Assembly (NCBI GenBank): GCA_002005505.1 | Contig: MVGU01001595.1 | Span: 55,001-73,757 of the forward strand | Reading direction: 5' to 3' | Origin: Botryococcus braunii | Lineage: Eukaryota; Chlorophyta; Trebouxiophyceae | DNA length: 18,757 nt | Shown: positions 1 through 10,300 of the stretch, one piece after another | Layout of the letters: every line of letters starts with the position of its first letter | Position numbering within the stretch: the first letter of the stretch is position 1 | Made by a program: the position numbers and the translations under genes | The notes under the pieces: generated by a model | Seen by the model: the letters and a program-made list of their open reading frames with translations, nothing else | Databases searched by the model: none | Told to the model about the DNA's origin: nothing

Positions 1-72
1 GGATCACTTTTGCATTCTTCTTTCTATCCCTCTTCAGGCCACCTCGCCACCTTCATCTTTCCTTTTTTGTTG

Positions 73-177
<105 letters not shown>

Positions 178-1011
178 TGTCGGGCTCCGCGGGGGGCGGG
201 GGGGGGGGAGATGGGGGAGCTCCCACCCCCAGTGCTCTTCCATTGTGAGGCTCTATGTCTTTGTACTTCGCCTTCACGTGCTTTCTTGGCGGTCCCTCTA
301 CCTCTCCGGTCTCATCTGCTGACGTCCCTCCTATACCTGTGTCTGTGTTGTCCGTTCAATGGATAAAAGGTGGCTGAAGGGCAATATGCAGCATGGACTC
401 AGGGACAGGCTTGATGTCCAGGTTGTTAAGGGTTCTAGCACGATTTCACAGTGACTGTTATTACAATGTCGTACTTCACAGTCATTGCCCTGCAATGACA
501 CATTAATGATTGCGATGTTTGGCGACAGTCACTTAGTTCCTCACCATGTAAGAAGTTTGCCTTACCTGGTCTGAATTTCCCTTGGTCTTGTTGGTGTTGG
601 TGTTGAATCTTTTTGCTCTGGCCTCGTTAGTCATTCGTCGCTCTGCTTTTTCGTTTGTGGTCTCTTGCCTAGTCAGGTTGTGGGGCTCTCGCCTCAGCTG
701 TTGTTGTATGCTCTGGGTCTCTCGGCTTTGAACCTATACAGGTTTGCACGATTTGCGTTTTGTCGCAGCTGCACGTCAACAGGGAAAATATGAGCTACTC
801 TGCTTTCATGCTTGGGTGCCTCTGGTGGAGGTCCTGTCGCGTTGTGCTCTAGGAGAGTATGGTGCATTGTTTCCGTGTGCTTAAAATTGGCATCTTATGC
901 ACAATATGTTGTATGTGGTTTGCTATGTCGTAGCAACATAAGGGCCAGCATTTCTTCTGTCTGCTGACAAAAGCAATAAGTTTATGAGAAGCTCTCGTCC
1001 AGGCATTGCGG

Positions 1012-1087
1012 AATGGTTTGGAGCTGCGGACAATTTTTCGAAATGTCCAAACTCATCTCAAGAAGTGGTCTGCAGCTCCAAACCATT
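1012..1087. repeat. intronic foldback, 20-bp arms
   Basis: The 20 bp at 1012-1031 are the reverse complement of 1068-1087 with one mismatch that would be a G.U pair in RNA. The 36-nt loop contains its own weaker stem, with GGACA near 1028 and TGTCC near 1044. It sits about 170 nt upstream of the TOP1 splice acceptor and would be transcribed with the pre-mRNA. It could be a foldback/MITE remnant or a small-RNA hairpin, and the sequence does not decide between them. Confidence 0.75.
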
Positions 1088-1260
1088 GCTGAGAGGGTGA
1101 CTTCGTTCCCTTCCAATCAACCCATTATCATTGTTTTTCACCTATTCCCTCTATTTATTCCTCCCCCCTCCCAGCCGGAGGGGCTGATTGTACCCTGGTC
1201 TTGTTCAGGAGAAGAAGAACAGGAAACTATAGCAAATCATAAACAATTCTTCTCTTGCAG

Positions 1261-1498
1261 GGTGCGCAAGAAGATCCAAAAGAAAAAGGAGCAGCTGGCA
1301 AAGCATGAGCTGCAGGTCAAAGTGAAGGAAGATCTTAAAACGGTGGCTCTTGGAACCTCCAAGATCAACTATCTTGATCCACGGATCACGGTTGCCTGGT
1401 GCAAGCTCCATGAAGTTCCCGTGGAAAAGATCTTCAACAAGTCGCTACTCTCCAAGTTTCATTGGGCCATGGATGTGGAGCCTGAGTTCCGCTTTTAA
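1261..1498 (+). CDS. TOP1: DNA topoisomerase I (type IB), terminal exon
   Basis: This exon encodes the last 78 residues of eukaryotic type IB DNA topoisomerase I, the nuclear enzyme that relaxes supercoils through a transient 3'-phosphotyrosyl break. The frame contains [20 protein letters not shown], the near-invariant C-terminal signature, in which the tyrosine codon at 1370-1372 is the catalytic nucleophile. It ends in [11 protein letters not shown] and a TAA at 1496-1498, closely matching the plant C terminus. The basic start ([11 protein letters not shown]) is the end of the coiled-coil linker. The exon begins after TTGCAG at 1260, and its first base completes a codon split by the intron. 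Everything upstream in the protein lies outside the window or in unseen exons. Nothing in this exon is damaged, so it is probably part of a working gene. Confidence 0.95.
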
Positions 1499-1922
1499 GG
1501 CCCTTGAAGGCGTGCGTGTTCTTCCCTTGCTGCTGTTGGCTGCTGGCCCTTCTTTGTCTTTGTCTTGGTTTCTTCTCCACCTCCTGCTCCCTGCTCCTCC
1601 TCTTCCTCTCTGTATCAAACGAAGTTAGCAGTATGACGCATTTAAACAATGTTTCATTGCAGCGCCTGGGGCTTCAAAAGCCAGGCAGGTCGCCTACAGG
1701 CGGCATTTGCTCAGCTCTGGAACGGGGGACCTGAGCCGGATGGTACCTGTTCCTTTTTGAAATTGTCTGGAGCTGCATGGAGGGAGCCCAGTGGAAGCGG
1801 GTTGGGAAGTGGCCCCATCTGGCCAGGGTGCCGTTTCCTGTCTGGCCCCAGTCGGAAGCATTTCCGAACAGGTTGCGATGGTACCGGAAACTGTCTGGTT
1901 AAAGATGGAGTCGTCTGAATGG

Positions 1923-1954
1923 GTACCAGACTGGATGGGTACCCAGCCTGGTAC
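1923..1954. repeat. short inverted repeat around GGGTACCC
   Basis: GTACCAG at 1923-1929 and CTGGTAC at 1948-1954 form 7-bp inverted arms, with the palindrome GGGTACCC between them (1937-1944). Similar GGTACC/CCAG words recur at 15915-15934 and about 16785-16800, so it may belong to a degenerate palindromic repeat family. Confidence 0.5.
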
Positions 1955-2348
1955 AACCCCGGCACAGATTGATGGGTTTGGATGGTCCCACCTGCAGTTG
2001 ATTCAAGATGGATGGGATGGATGGACAGTTGATTATAAGGACACAGATCCTTGCGGTCAAAATGCTATTCGAAGCAGTCTGGGTTCAAGAGATGGATGCA
2101 GCCTGGCACCAGACTGGATCCTGGCTGGTCTCATCTGGACGCAAATCGATGGGTTTAGAGTGTGGTATTTAAAGCGGTCTATGCTTTACCTGGATGAATA
2201 CAGCTTGATACTGGACTGGATGGGAATGTGAATTGGTGCTAATGGGGTTCCCTTGGCCTCGAGGGGCTTGGATGTTACTCATAGTGCGCCATGCAGCGTC
2301 ATTTACATCTCCTGCTCTCTCCAGTCCCCGCGGCCCTTGCCCCCGCCT

Positions 2349-2475
<127 letters not shown>

Positions 2476-2901
2476 CTCTCGCTCTCTCGCCCGCTTCAAT
2501 GCCTGTTCCAGGCAAGTGCTCCAGTAGCATCTGGTACTAGTAGTACTACCACGGGTACGTTGTAAAATATGTTGCCCTGTGTACTATATACCTGAAATAG
2601 GAGAAAATGGCACTTAATTGTGTATTTGCTTTTATTTGAAGTACAAGTACATAGTTATTTAATCTACATATGTATTTTACAATGTAACTTTCCGCGGGTG
2701 CATAATGTGGGGCCTCTGCACAGACATGATGTCCACATGTGCAATTGTGTTTCGTTTACAATGTTCTAAAACCAATGTCCTTATACCTCCAAGACGGACC
2801 CACCTAAAGTAGTGGAGCTGACCTTGACCTTCCAGGAAGCTGCACAGTGGGTGGATTTACCAGTTAGGAACCACAAGTAATCAAGTAGTATACGTATTAA
2901 T

Positions 2902-3207
2902 TTACTGGTCATGATAATGTATATTAGTGCCCCATGCCGTTGCATATCCACGTCGTGCCTCCTGTGCGCACCAATATTGCTGCACCGGTATAAGCTGATT
3001 TTTTGAAGTATTCATATATGGCCGGGCATTGCGAATCCATCTGATGCGACAACCCGCGGGCCGTACGAGTGCACCCACCAGATGCCTTGCCTCGGTGTTA
3101 AGCCTAATCAGCTGTGCTTGAGTTGCACAATCATTACACTTACCCCTTTCAATGTGTTTAGAGGCACCCATATGGGCATGCCAGGTGCACACATGCACGA
3201 CCTTCAT
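2902..3207 (-). CDS. unrecognised 101-codon ORF
   Basis: I do not recognise this ORF. It reads from an ATG at 3205-3207 to a stop at 2902 and has a Cys/His-containing N terminus (HVCTWHAH, then CNDC) and a basic middle. It lies 13 bp downstream, on the same strand, of the polymerase-like fragment at 3221-3841, so the two could be parts of one decayed element. At 101 codons, with no family match by eye, it may be chance. Confidence 0.15.
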   Translation of the reverse strand: MKVVHVCTWHAHMGASKHIERGKCNDCATQAQLIRLNTEARHLVGALVRPAGCRIRWIRNARPYMNTSKNQLIPVQQYWCAQEARRGYATAWGTNIHYHDQ

Positions 3208-3220
3208 TCATGCATTTTTC

Positions 3221-3841
3221 TTATTCCTTATTTTGTCTAGACCTTAAGATCTTTAGATGCAGTATATGCAGTATCATACATTGCGCCCGTTGTTGCGCCT
3301 GGCGCAGCCTACTACACGACATAGCTCCCGGTGATGACTTGTCTGAAGCAGACGGGTAGAACAAACCAGAATACTTTGTGTGCCTAGTGTGGTAAAGTAT
3401 GAACATATTGTCCCACGTATAGTTGTTATATCCTACTAGCATGTCAGGCATATCCTTTATTATGTGGTCCAGCATCTTGACACACAGATCTTCGGATGAT
3501 CCGCATCGTATGGCTCTTCCACTGGGTCTCTGCCAGAGACTCTCTGGTGAGATGTTCAGTCTACCACATGACACTGGGCCCGTAATTGCACCACACGCCT
3601 GCGCAAAGTATTTCGCAGTGAACAATGGCAGGGACTTTCTGAACTTTGCATCCATGGACTTCATCTCCATGTCGTATCCCATGATCCTTGGTGTACCTGA
3701 AGCAGGCTTCACTCCATTGGTCAGCCTACTACCCGCAAAGGCTTCCGTGGCATTGGAAAGCCATAATCTTCGATAGAAGGGTGACTGATGGGACATAACG
3801 TGGTGACATGTGGGTGCGCGTGGGTGCCACATGGCAGCCAC
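3221..3841 (-). pseudogene. family B DNA polymerase exonuclease-domain fragment
   Basis: This 206-codon frame looks like part of the 3'-5' exonuclease domain of a family B DNA polymerase, the proofreading module that removes mispaired bases with two metal ions. An Exo I-like motif PRIMGYDMEM has its D and E codons at 3671-3673 and 3665-3667. About 87 residues later, LVGYNNYTWDN resembles Exo II, with D at 3410-3412, preceded by a typical helix (SSEDLCVKMLDHIIKDMPD). The spacing fits the family. No Exo III, palm (SLYPS) or YGDTDS motif is present, and the sequence stops looking like a polymerase after about residue 160. A TAA (3842-3844) sits directly upstream and no good ATG begins the frame. 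It is best read as a fossil of a large-DNA-virus or self-synthesising-element polymerase; a cellular polymerase is less likely. Affiliation is not resolved by eye. Confidence 0.5.
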
Positions 3842-4903
3842 TTAGCAGCACTCATATTCCATCAGTTCACATTGCGCACCGGAACCGATCAGGGTACGAC
3901 AGGGCCCTAAAATTCCCTTCGGGGCGCACGAATAGGTCAGCCAGAATCGTGCAGGTGGCACCCGTATGTCGGCAGTGAAAATGACGGTTTTTGCGCGGGG
4001 TGCCCGTAAACCCAGGCAAAAAATGTGCGGGTGTGCCAATTTGCGTCCGCACGCTTAAATTTGGGGCTCTTGCCGAAGTTTAGATGCCAACAACCACTCT
4101 CAATGAGTCCTCATGCACTTAACTTAAAAATCAGGGAGTTTTGGCATATGATACACCACAAACCAACATGAAAATGGCAAAGGAGGCATCACGTTGAAGG
4201 CGATTCCACGGGTCACTCTTACATGAGATACTCTTGCTTGGTGCATGTGCCACACGCATTACCACTACTACTACCAAATCAGTAGAATATTGTAAATTTC
4301 CCCGTAAATTTCCCTTACCAATCCCTATTTCCTGTCGGGGTACCCGTATTGCCTTGCAGATAAGGCGTGGGTGCCTCCCCGTAAAAAGACCTTGCAAACG
4401 CTGCAAAACGTGCGGGTTTTCAGAATGCTTTTCCAGATATTTTACGGGCCCTGCATGCGAAGCCCAATCCCCGTACGGACTCCGCACGGGTTGTCGTACC
4501 CTGGAACCGATGCTACGCCTTCTCCACCATACTATTGGGGCCTTAATGTATATCTGGCCAATGAGAACTCCCGGAGATGCATCAGTCAAACCGAGAGACT
4601 TCACTGACCAGTAAGACTAGGTACTCCTTTTTACAGCAATGTTGTTTTCAGCAATATGATGTTTGTGGGTACATATACTGGGTGGTATCTTGGGATGCAT
4701 CGGATGCAGTTCTCAGCCCGGGGGGGGGGGGGGCGGAGCAACGTAAGCTGGGTGGTGTGCAGGACTTGAACGTGGACGTCGGCGAACGCATTGCTACAAC
4801 AATATCTACTTGTTTACAATTCAGTTTGTGCATTGACTTTCTACTTCCGATCGCTCCATAGTAACTCAGCTCGCAAGCAGGCGTGCTCACATGCACACAG
4901 ACA

Positions 4904-5002
<99 letters not shown>

Positions 5003-5052
5003 GCACACGCACGCCTTCATGCACGCACGCACGCACGGCCCCACCCCTCCGG
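3842..5052. other. no convincing gene; CCCGTA-rich and low-complexity DNA
   Basis: Open frames here are under 160 codons, overlap on both strands and resemble nothing I know. The word CCCGTA or its complement recurs between about 3960 and 4500 (near 3961, 4005, 4303, 4345, 4379 and 4472), which suggests a decayed repeat. A run of 14 G lies at 4720-4733. The right edge holds the AC tract and a short GCAC tract (about 5022-5036) next to the retrotransposon insertion site. Confidence 0.4.
4907..5000. repeat. (AC)47 microsatellite
   Basis: Uninterrupted AC dinucleotide tract of 94 bp, flanked by imperfect CACA and GCAC repeats. The retrotransposon begins 57 bp to its right. Confidence 0.98.
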
Positions 5053-5056
5053 CCTC
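5053..5056. repeat. left target-site duplication CCTC
   Basis: CCTC immediately precedes the TGTCGTG start of the 5' LTR. The same four bases follow the ACA at 14966. Ty3/gypsy-type integrases usually make 4-6-bp duplications. Four bases alone could match by chance, but the match also gives correct TG...CA ends. Confidence 0.6.
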
Positions 5057-6392
5057 TGTCGTGAAATGGCGTGTGGCTGTGACTGCAAGTGGACAATCAA
5101 TAATTGTTGTGTTTATGATGCGAAACCGGTAGAAATATGATGCCGGCGAAAGTAAGACATTTGACAGCTCGGAATCGAGTGGAAATTGTGATGGTACATC
5201 TTCATCCCATTGGGGAATAAGACCTAGAAAATGGGCAAGACCTTTTGCCCTGTGGCTCCTGATTTCTGGCCCCTTTCAAGGCCAATTAGGACCCTCAGGA
5301 AGTCCCGTGTTAGGGAGTACAGCCAGTAGTAGACATTGGCTTCAGACTGAATAGATTTACCTTCTCGTGGGTGCTGTGTGGTGTCGCCCCATGGAAGTGA
5401 TCGGCACTTAAAGGCACCTACCGATAGATGCCGACGGATGTACCTGAACCTAAAGATTGATGATTTGGCAAATCTTAGCCGATCAAGACCGTTTCAGGTC
5501 TATTCCAAAAAGTTAGCTGCGTGAGAGCTACGCCGGTACGCTCATGAAAGCGCCGGTTGTATATAAAGAGGGATGCCTCCCCCTCACAGTTACAGTGAGT
5601 TTCCAGAAGGTATGGTTGTAAAAGGTTTGCCACAAAATCTGCCTCCTGTCCGGGCCGCGCCCCGATAGTGTGTTATGAGTCCTAATTGAATGATCGTTAT
5701 AAGTCCCACCAAAGCAATACCTGCAGTGACACCTGCCTGATTGTCTTATTTACGTAAGAATATCGAAATTATTGAGCAACACCCCAGCAACAACTTTGTG
5801 CGAGTAACATAGTACCATAAGCCAAGGAGCCGTAATACCCACGCGGGGATCCGCAACGACGCCACCGAGTACAAGTAAGTGCAAACACTTTAGACGAGAT
5901 CGAACATTAGATACAGTTACAAACAACACTTAGGTGAAGCAACAGCACCTAGAACAAGCCGCACGTACAGTGCCACGCACCCAAGCCGTAAGGAACAATC
6001 GTCCCAAGCCCTCGAGCCAAGGAAGAATAGATACAACCTTGAATAGCCTTGCAAGCTCGCCAAATATAGTTTTAGTAATGACAGAACCGTGAAAGACGCA
6101 ATCATCTAAGTCCTCTCAACCGTAGCCGCACAGCTAGGTAGCCGCGCGCCTCACCGACTAAAATAGTCCGGCCAACCAGAAACAAGCCGGCCAGCCGAAT
6201 CCGCAATCCGGAGCCTTTCCCCGGACCGTAAATCAATTATCTCACCGTAACAGCTAGGTCTCAGGGCCGTAATCCCTGGGTGGCGATCCGACCAATCGAT
6301 TCGAACCTACATTTATAACCCCGCAGCCCGACTGAATCTCGCTAACTAACCGAAAAATTTTGTGGGGGTACCGTTGGGCACGGAACCCTGTA
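5057..6392 (+). repeat. 5' LTR
   Basis: The 1336 bp match 13619-14954 at a constant offset of 8562, with no indels and a single difference that I could find (A at 5507, T at 14069). It begins TGTCGTG. A TATA box at 5560-5567 places the U3/R border near 5590, so R plus U5 are about 800 bp. The shared sequence ends ...CCCTGTA and is followed at once by TGG, not by the 12 bp that follow the 3' LTR. The 62-codon minus-strand frame inside is probably chance. Confidence 0.95.
5560..5567 (+). promoter_or_regulatory. LTR core promoter TATA box
   Basis: TATATAAA followed by GAGGG lies about 500 bp into the LTR, where a Pol II promoter for genomic retrotransposon RNA is expected. Transcription would start about 25-35 bp downstream, near 5590. 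The copy at 14122-14129 is identical and could drive outward transcription into 3' flanking DNA. Confidence 0.7.
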
Positions 6393-6410
6393 TGGCTGCA
6401 CCGTCCAGGG
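6393..6410 (+). other. candidate primer binding site
   Basis: TGGCTGCACCGTCCAGGG starts directly after the shared LTR end. TGG pairs with the CCA of a mature tRNA 3' end, and this position is where minus-strand DNA synthesis is primed. I could not match it to a specific tRNA by eye, and it is not the common initiator-Met site (TGGTATCAGAGC). Position supports the call; tRNA identity is open. Confidence 0.45.
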
Positions 6411-6540
6411 AGTTTTAGCGCGTAGACTTAGTCATCGCCTGGGCTCTCCGAATCTGACTCTTCTGCGCAGATTTGCCGTGTTTACTGTACAAAGACGTAC
6501 CGTATTTCGAATCAGTTGAGCTTTGTCCGCATATAGGACT

Positions 6541-6582
6541 GGGTATACCCCTTTAGGAGGGGCTTGATTACATTCAGTTTGT
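6541..6582 (+). repeat. leader repeat copy 1 with CCCCT/AGGGG hairpin
   Basis: CCCCTTTAGGAGGGG at 6548-6562 forms a 5-bp GC-rich stem with a 5-nt loop. It is followed by a ~20-nt tail (TGATTACA...GTTTGT) that is about 80% identical in copy 2. The 15-nt hairpin core is identical in both copies. Confidence 0.8.
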
Positions 6583-7103
6583 CGCAGGAATTAACAACAA
6601 AAGCATCAGCATCAACCGTTTGGAGCGAAACCATACTTTAGGAAAGTTCAGTTTAAAGCACCTCATCATCTGTACCGCAGAGTTAGTTGAGACAAAGTAA
6701 TTGATTGTAGCACTTGATTTCCGTTTGTGTGAATCCTACCAAAAGTAAAGACCTTAATTTCATAGCCGCGATTGTTTGATTGTTTGTTTATCGAAATCTT
6801 TGCAGCCCCAAAGATCGCGGTAGTTTGATACGCATCAGGAAGAATATATATTTGATCGATCTAAGAAATTGTAGTAGCAGTTGTTGTAGTATTTAAAGAT
6901 CATTCACAGTACCTTTGTAAGGATTGCCTTTATCTTCTGGAAGTCCAAGGTTGGTAGTGAGACCTTGTTTAGGTTGGAGATACAGCAACCTTAGTAATAC
7001 GATTCGTTAATTTTATAACTGCAGTGAATGTAACAAGCAGAAAGAAACCTTGTAATACCAGATTTACAATAGACTAGCATTGCACGATTGCAATTGGGTT
7101 CAC

Positions 7104-7144
7104 GGGATGCCCCTTTAGGAGGGGTCTGATTACACTCCGTTTGT
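7104..7144 (+). repeat. leader repeat copy 2 with CCCCT/AGGGG hairpin
   Basis: Second copy of the segment at 6541, shifted by 562 bp, with its identical hairpin core at 7110-7124. The tail has four or so substitutions, so the duplication is older than this insertion. It lies 187 bp upstream of the gag start. Confidence 0.8.
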
Positions 7145-7310
7145 TGAACAGGCACCCCTGCAGCCAGCTAAAACAGCAGAAACAGCAATACAGTAAGTAG
7201 CAGTACCAGCCATATCTGACATTAATCTGTGTCGTGAACACACGAGCGTAATCTCTAATAGTGTGTTAGGCCATCTAGAGCGCAAGGCCTTGTTTGACTA
7301 AACAATTAGA

Positions 7311-10300
7311 ATGGCAGACGTACAAACTCCTGTTCGTTTAGAATTTTTCTATGGAAAGCCCACAGAAGACCCTTTTCAGTGGCTTGAGTCCTTTGAGTTG
7401 TTTATTGAGATCAACCATATAGTGGGCGATCGAGTTTTACGATTTGTCAAACACGCAATGCGTGAAGAAGCATATACCTGGTTTCGTGCAAATCAAGATG
7501 ACTTTAGTGACTGGGATGAATGCAAGGAGGCTTTTCTCGAAAGATTTGGCCTCGATGAGGACACCCTTATGTTGAAATTAGACACATGTGCACAACAATC
7601 TAATGAGACTGTTAGGAGTTATGCTGACAGATTCAGGAAAATAGTGGGTTATTTGCAGAACTCTCTGCCTCCCAGAATGGTAACACAACTATTTGTTAAA
7701 GGTCTAGTACCACATCTACGTGAGAGGGTTCAGATGACCTACCCCGGCAAAGGAGCGTTAGCCGACATTATAAAATTGGCAGCTGATTATGAACAAACAT
7801 TCGGACACGCGCCTTTAGGGGGCATGTATTCAAGCCAGAACATACAAGTGCCGGCGCGCGAGAGGATGGATCAATGGAATCGCCGCGCCGATGACAATGT
7901 GGATCAGCGTGCAGCACGCCCGCCGCCGCAGCAAAATCAGAGGGAGAACAATAGAGACAACAGAAATTGGCAGCGTCAGCGAGACTTTCCGGAGCGACGC
8001 AACCAGCCGCAACCAGCAGTACCGCCTAGACAGATTGCTCCAATCAACCCACCAAGGGAGGCACCTGCGCCACCCCCAATTAATGACATTGACACCCTCA
8101 CAAGGGAGATGGAGCGACTACGAATTCAAATCGCAGAACTACAGCGACAGCCCACAGCCAACTTCACCAAGTTTGTGGAGCATGAACAGCAACCCGAGCA
8201 ACCGCCCCCGGAGCACGCCACAATAATGTATGATGGATTTACGGATCCTTTTCCCGTGTATCCTATATATGCCACTAAGAGGCCAGCAGAAAGTCCACCT
8301 GAAGCAAACCAACCGCTGCTTCGGCGCCGCCCCAACAATCTGGAGGACACTACAGTTGACCCAAGAAACATACCAAGGCCTGCCGCCCCTCGGCCTGCAC
8401 CAGCTCAGAGACAACCAGTAGAACCTACAACACCAGCAGCACCCCCGCCTGCACCTGCAAGGGAGCCAGCAGCGCGTCCACACGTGGACCTTGGAGGATT
8501 GCCTCCCCTACCTAATGCCGCACGTCCCGCCGCCTACAGGAGACCAGTGGCCATCGCACCAGCTACGGCAGAACCCATTCAGCAGATTAAAGGGCTTCCC
8601 ATGAAGCTCACCGTACAAACCTACCTGAACCACATCAGCGAGGAGGAGTTCAACAAGTCAATCAAGGAGCTAAAGGAGTCCCGTGAGGAATTTCTGCGTA
8701 ACAGACAGCGAGACCCGCCGCCAGCGAGAGCTACCAATGCGGAAGTTATCTACGTTTCTGGAGGGACCACCTCAACTAGCAGGACCGACAACGAGGAGTC
8801 ACCTTCAACGCAAATGCCACAATCAAACCTGCAAAGGAATCCGGTGAACACCACTGTTGCCACCGTACCTATAATCATTAATGACTTAGTATTTGAGGAT
8901 GGCATCATTGATACTGGTGCCACAAACACAATGATTTCACAGTCAGCCGCGCGACAATTGAACTTGATGGACCAGATTGAGCCTTCACGCCTTAGATATT
9001 CTTGTGCAGATGGTAAAATGTCCACTCCATGGGGTATCATTCGCAAGTTACCTGTGGGAGTGGAAGGCTTAGTAATACCAATTGACGTATTTGTTAGTGG
9101 AGCGACTTCTTATGATGTACTTCTTGGAACAGATTGGCTTACTCAGGCTCACGCCGAGATAAGCTTCGCCAAGCAAGAGATGTCCTTTCGAATAGAACCA
9201 CAAATCATGGGAAGGGTTCCCATCACTGTCATGCCTGCCAGTAAAAGCAGCAACCGATATTGCGTCGCGAGAGTCCCAGGAATAGATTTCGATGGTCCCG
9301 CGGGTCATCCCGCCGACCCAGGGGTACCTGGGGTACCCGGCCTACCAGACGAAATTATAAACATTGAGAACGATCTGTCAGAAGAATCCCAGGAAGAAAC
9401 AGACCTTTATTCCGGGAGTGAGGGAGAAATTCCTAGTACTGAACCCTCCGATGAAGAGGAAGGGTATTCGGAGGAGCATGAGGCTTCTTCTTCCGAAAGA
9501 GAGATTGAGATTTACAATGCGACAGTAAGCAACGAGGGTCGAGAGCTTGAGTTAGCAGCCCATCCCTACATGACTGAAGATTGGATGTTAGAAACTAGCA
9601 TTTTTAGAGAAATTGAAACACAGTGGGGTCCTTTTGACCTCGACGCGTGTTGTGATCTCCAAGGTCACAACTCTCAGTTACCTTTGTATTGGTCCGCTGA
9701 GGACGATTGTTTACAGCAGAGCTGGACCCATTTGAGTATATATGGCAACCCACCTTTTTCGATAATTGACAGAGTTGTGAATCACTGTCTCGCGTGTTTC
9801 ACCAGTAGTCCCTTTACCACTAGTGCAGTACTTGTGCTCCCATGGTGGCCTTCTGCCCCTTGGTTTCCTACAGTAATGGAGCAATTTGAGATCATCAAAC
9901 AATACCCTCCTGGTGTGCAGCTTTTCACAGCCCCGGGAGAGGACCCTGCAGGTCCGCGACGTCGTTATGGCCCTACCAGATGGCCTGTCATAATTGTTCG
10001 TGTCCCCACCTCCCTTAGGAAGGAAGATCCTGGTATGCAGAAGTTGAGAGAGATAATAAATACTGAAAAGATGAAACAGGACCCCGATCCCATGTTAAAA
10101 ATCACCACCGGGATGCGAAAATTGGGTCCTATGAGAGAACAAGAGATTGAGAGATTAGTACAGGAGTACAAGGATGTATTTTCCCCAGGTATAGTACAAG
10201 AAAGAACCACCTTGATGCACCACCGCATCGACACTGGGGATGCGGTCCCCATTAAAACACGCCCTTATCGCTTGTCCCGTTCGGAGGATCAGGTGATCGA

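Larger units (their letters stand above)
6393..7310 (+). other. retrotransposon leader (untranslated)
   Basis: The 918 nt between the 5' LTR and the gag ATG have no long open frame. They probably hold packaging and dimerisation signals. The most visible structure is a hairpin-containing segment present twice (see 6541 and 7104). With R-U5 included, the RNA leader would be about 1.7 kb, long for cap-dependent scanning. Confidence 0.7.

Noticed and set aside
1013..1260. N-terminal coding extension of the TOP1 exon
   Set aside because: The open frame crosses a clear splice acceptor and a foldback and has no similarity to the TOP1 linker.
4131..4614. Overlapping 157- and 126-codon frames on opposite strands
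   Set aside because: Neither resembles a known family, both have odd low-complexity runs, and the DNA is full of CCCGTA words, so they are probably chance frames in a decayed repeat.
5917..6105. 62-codon minus-strand frame in each LTR
   Set aside because: Its identity in both LTRs only reflects LTR identity; it has no recognisable domain.
6295..6312. Pol III B-box-like GGTTCGAATCG on the minus strand of U5, suggesting a tRNA-like element
   Set aside because: Ten of eleven bases match the B box, but I found no good A box at the right distance and no cloverleaf. One short match is expected by chance.
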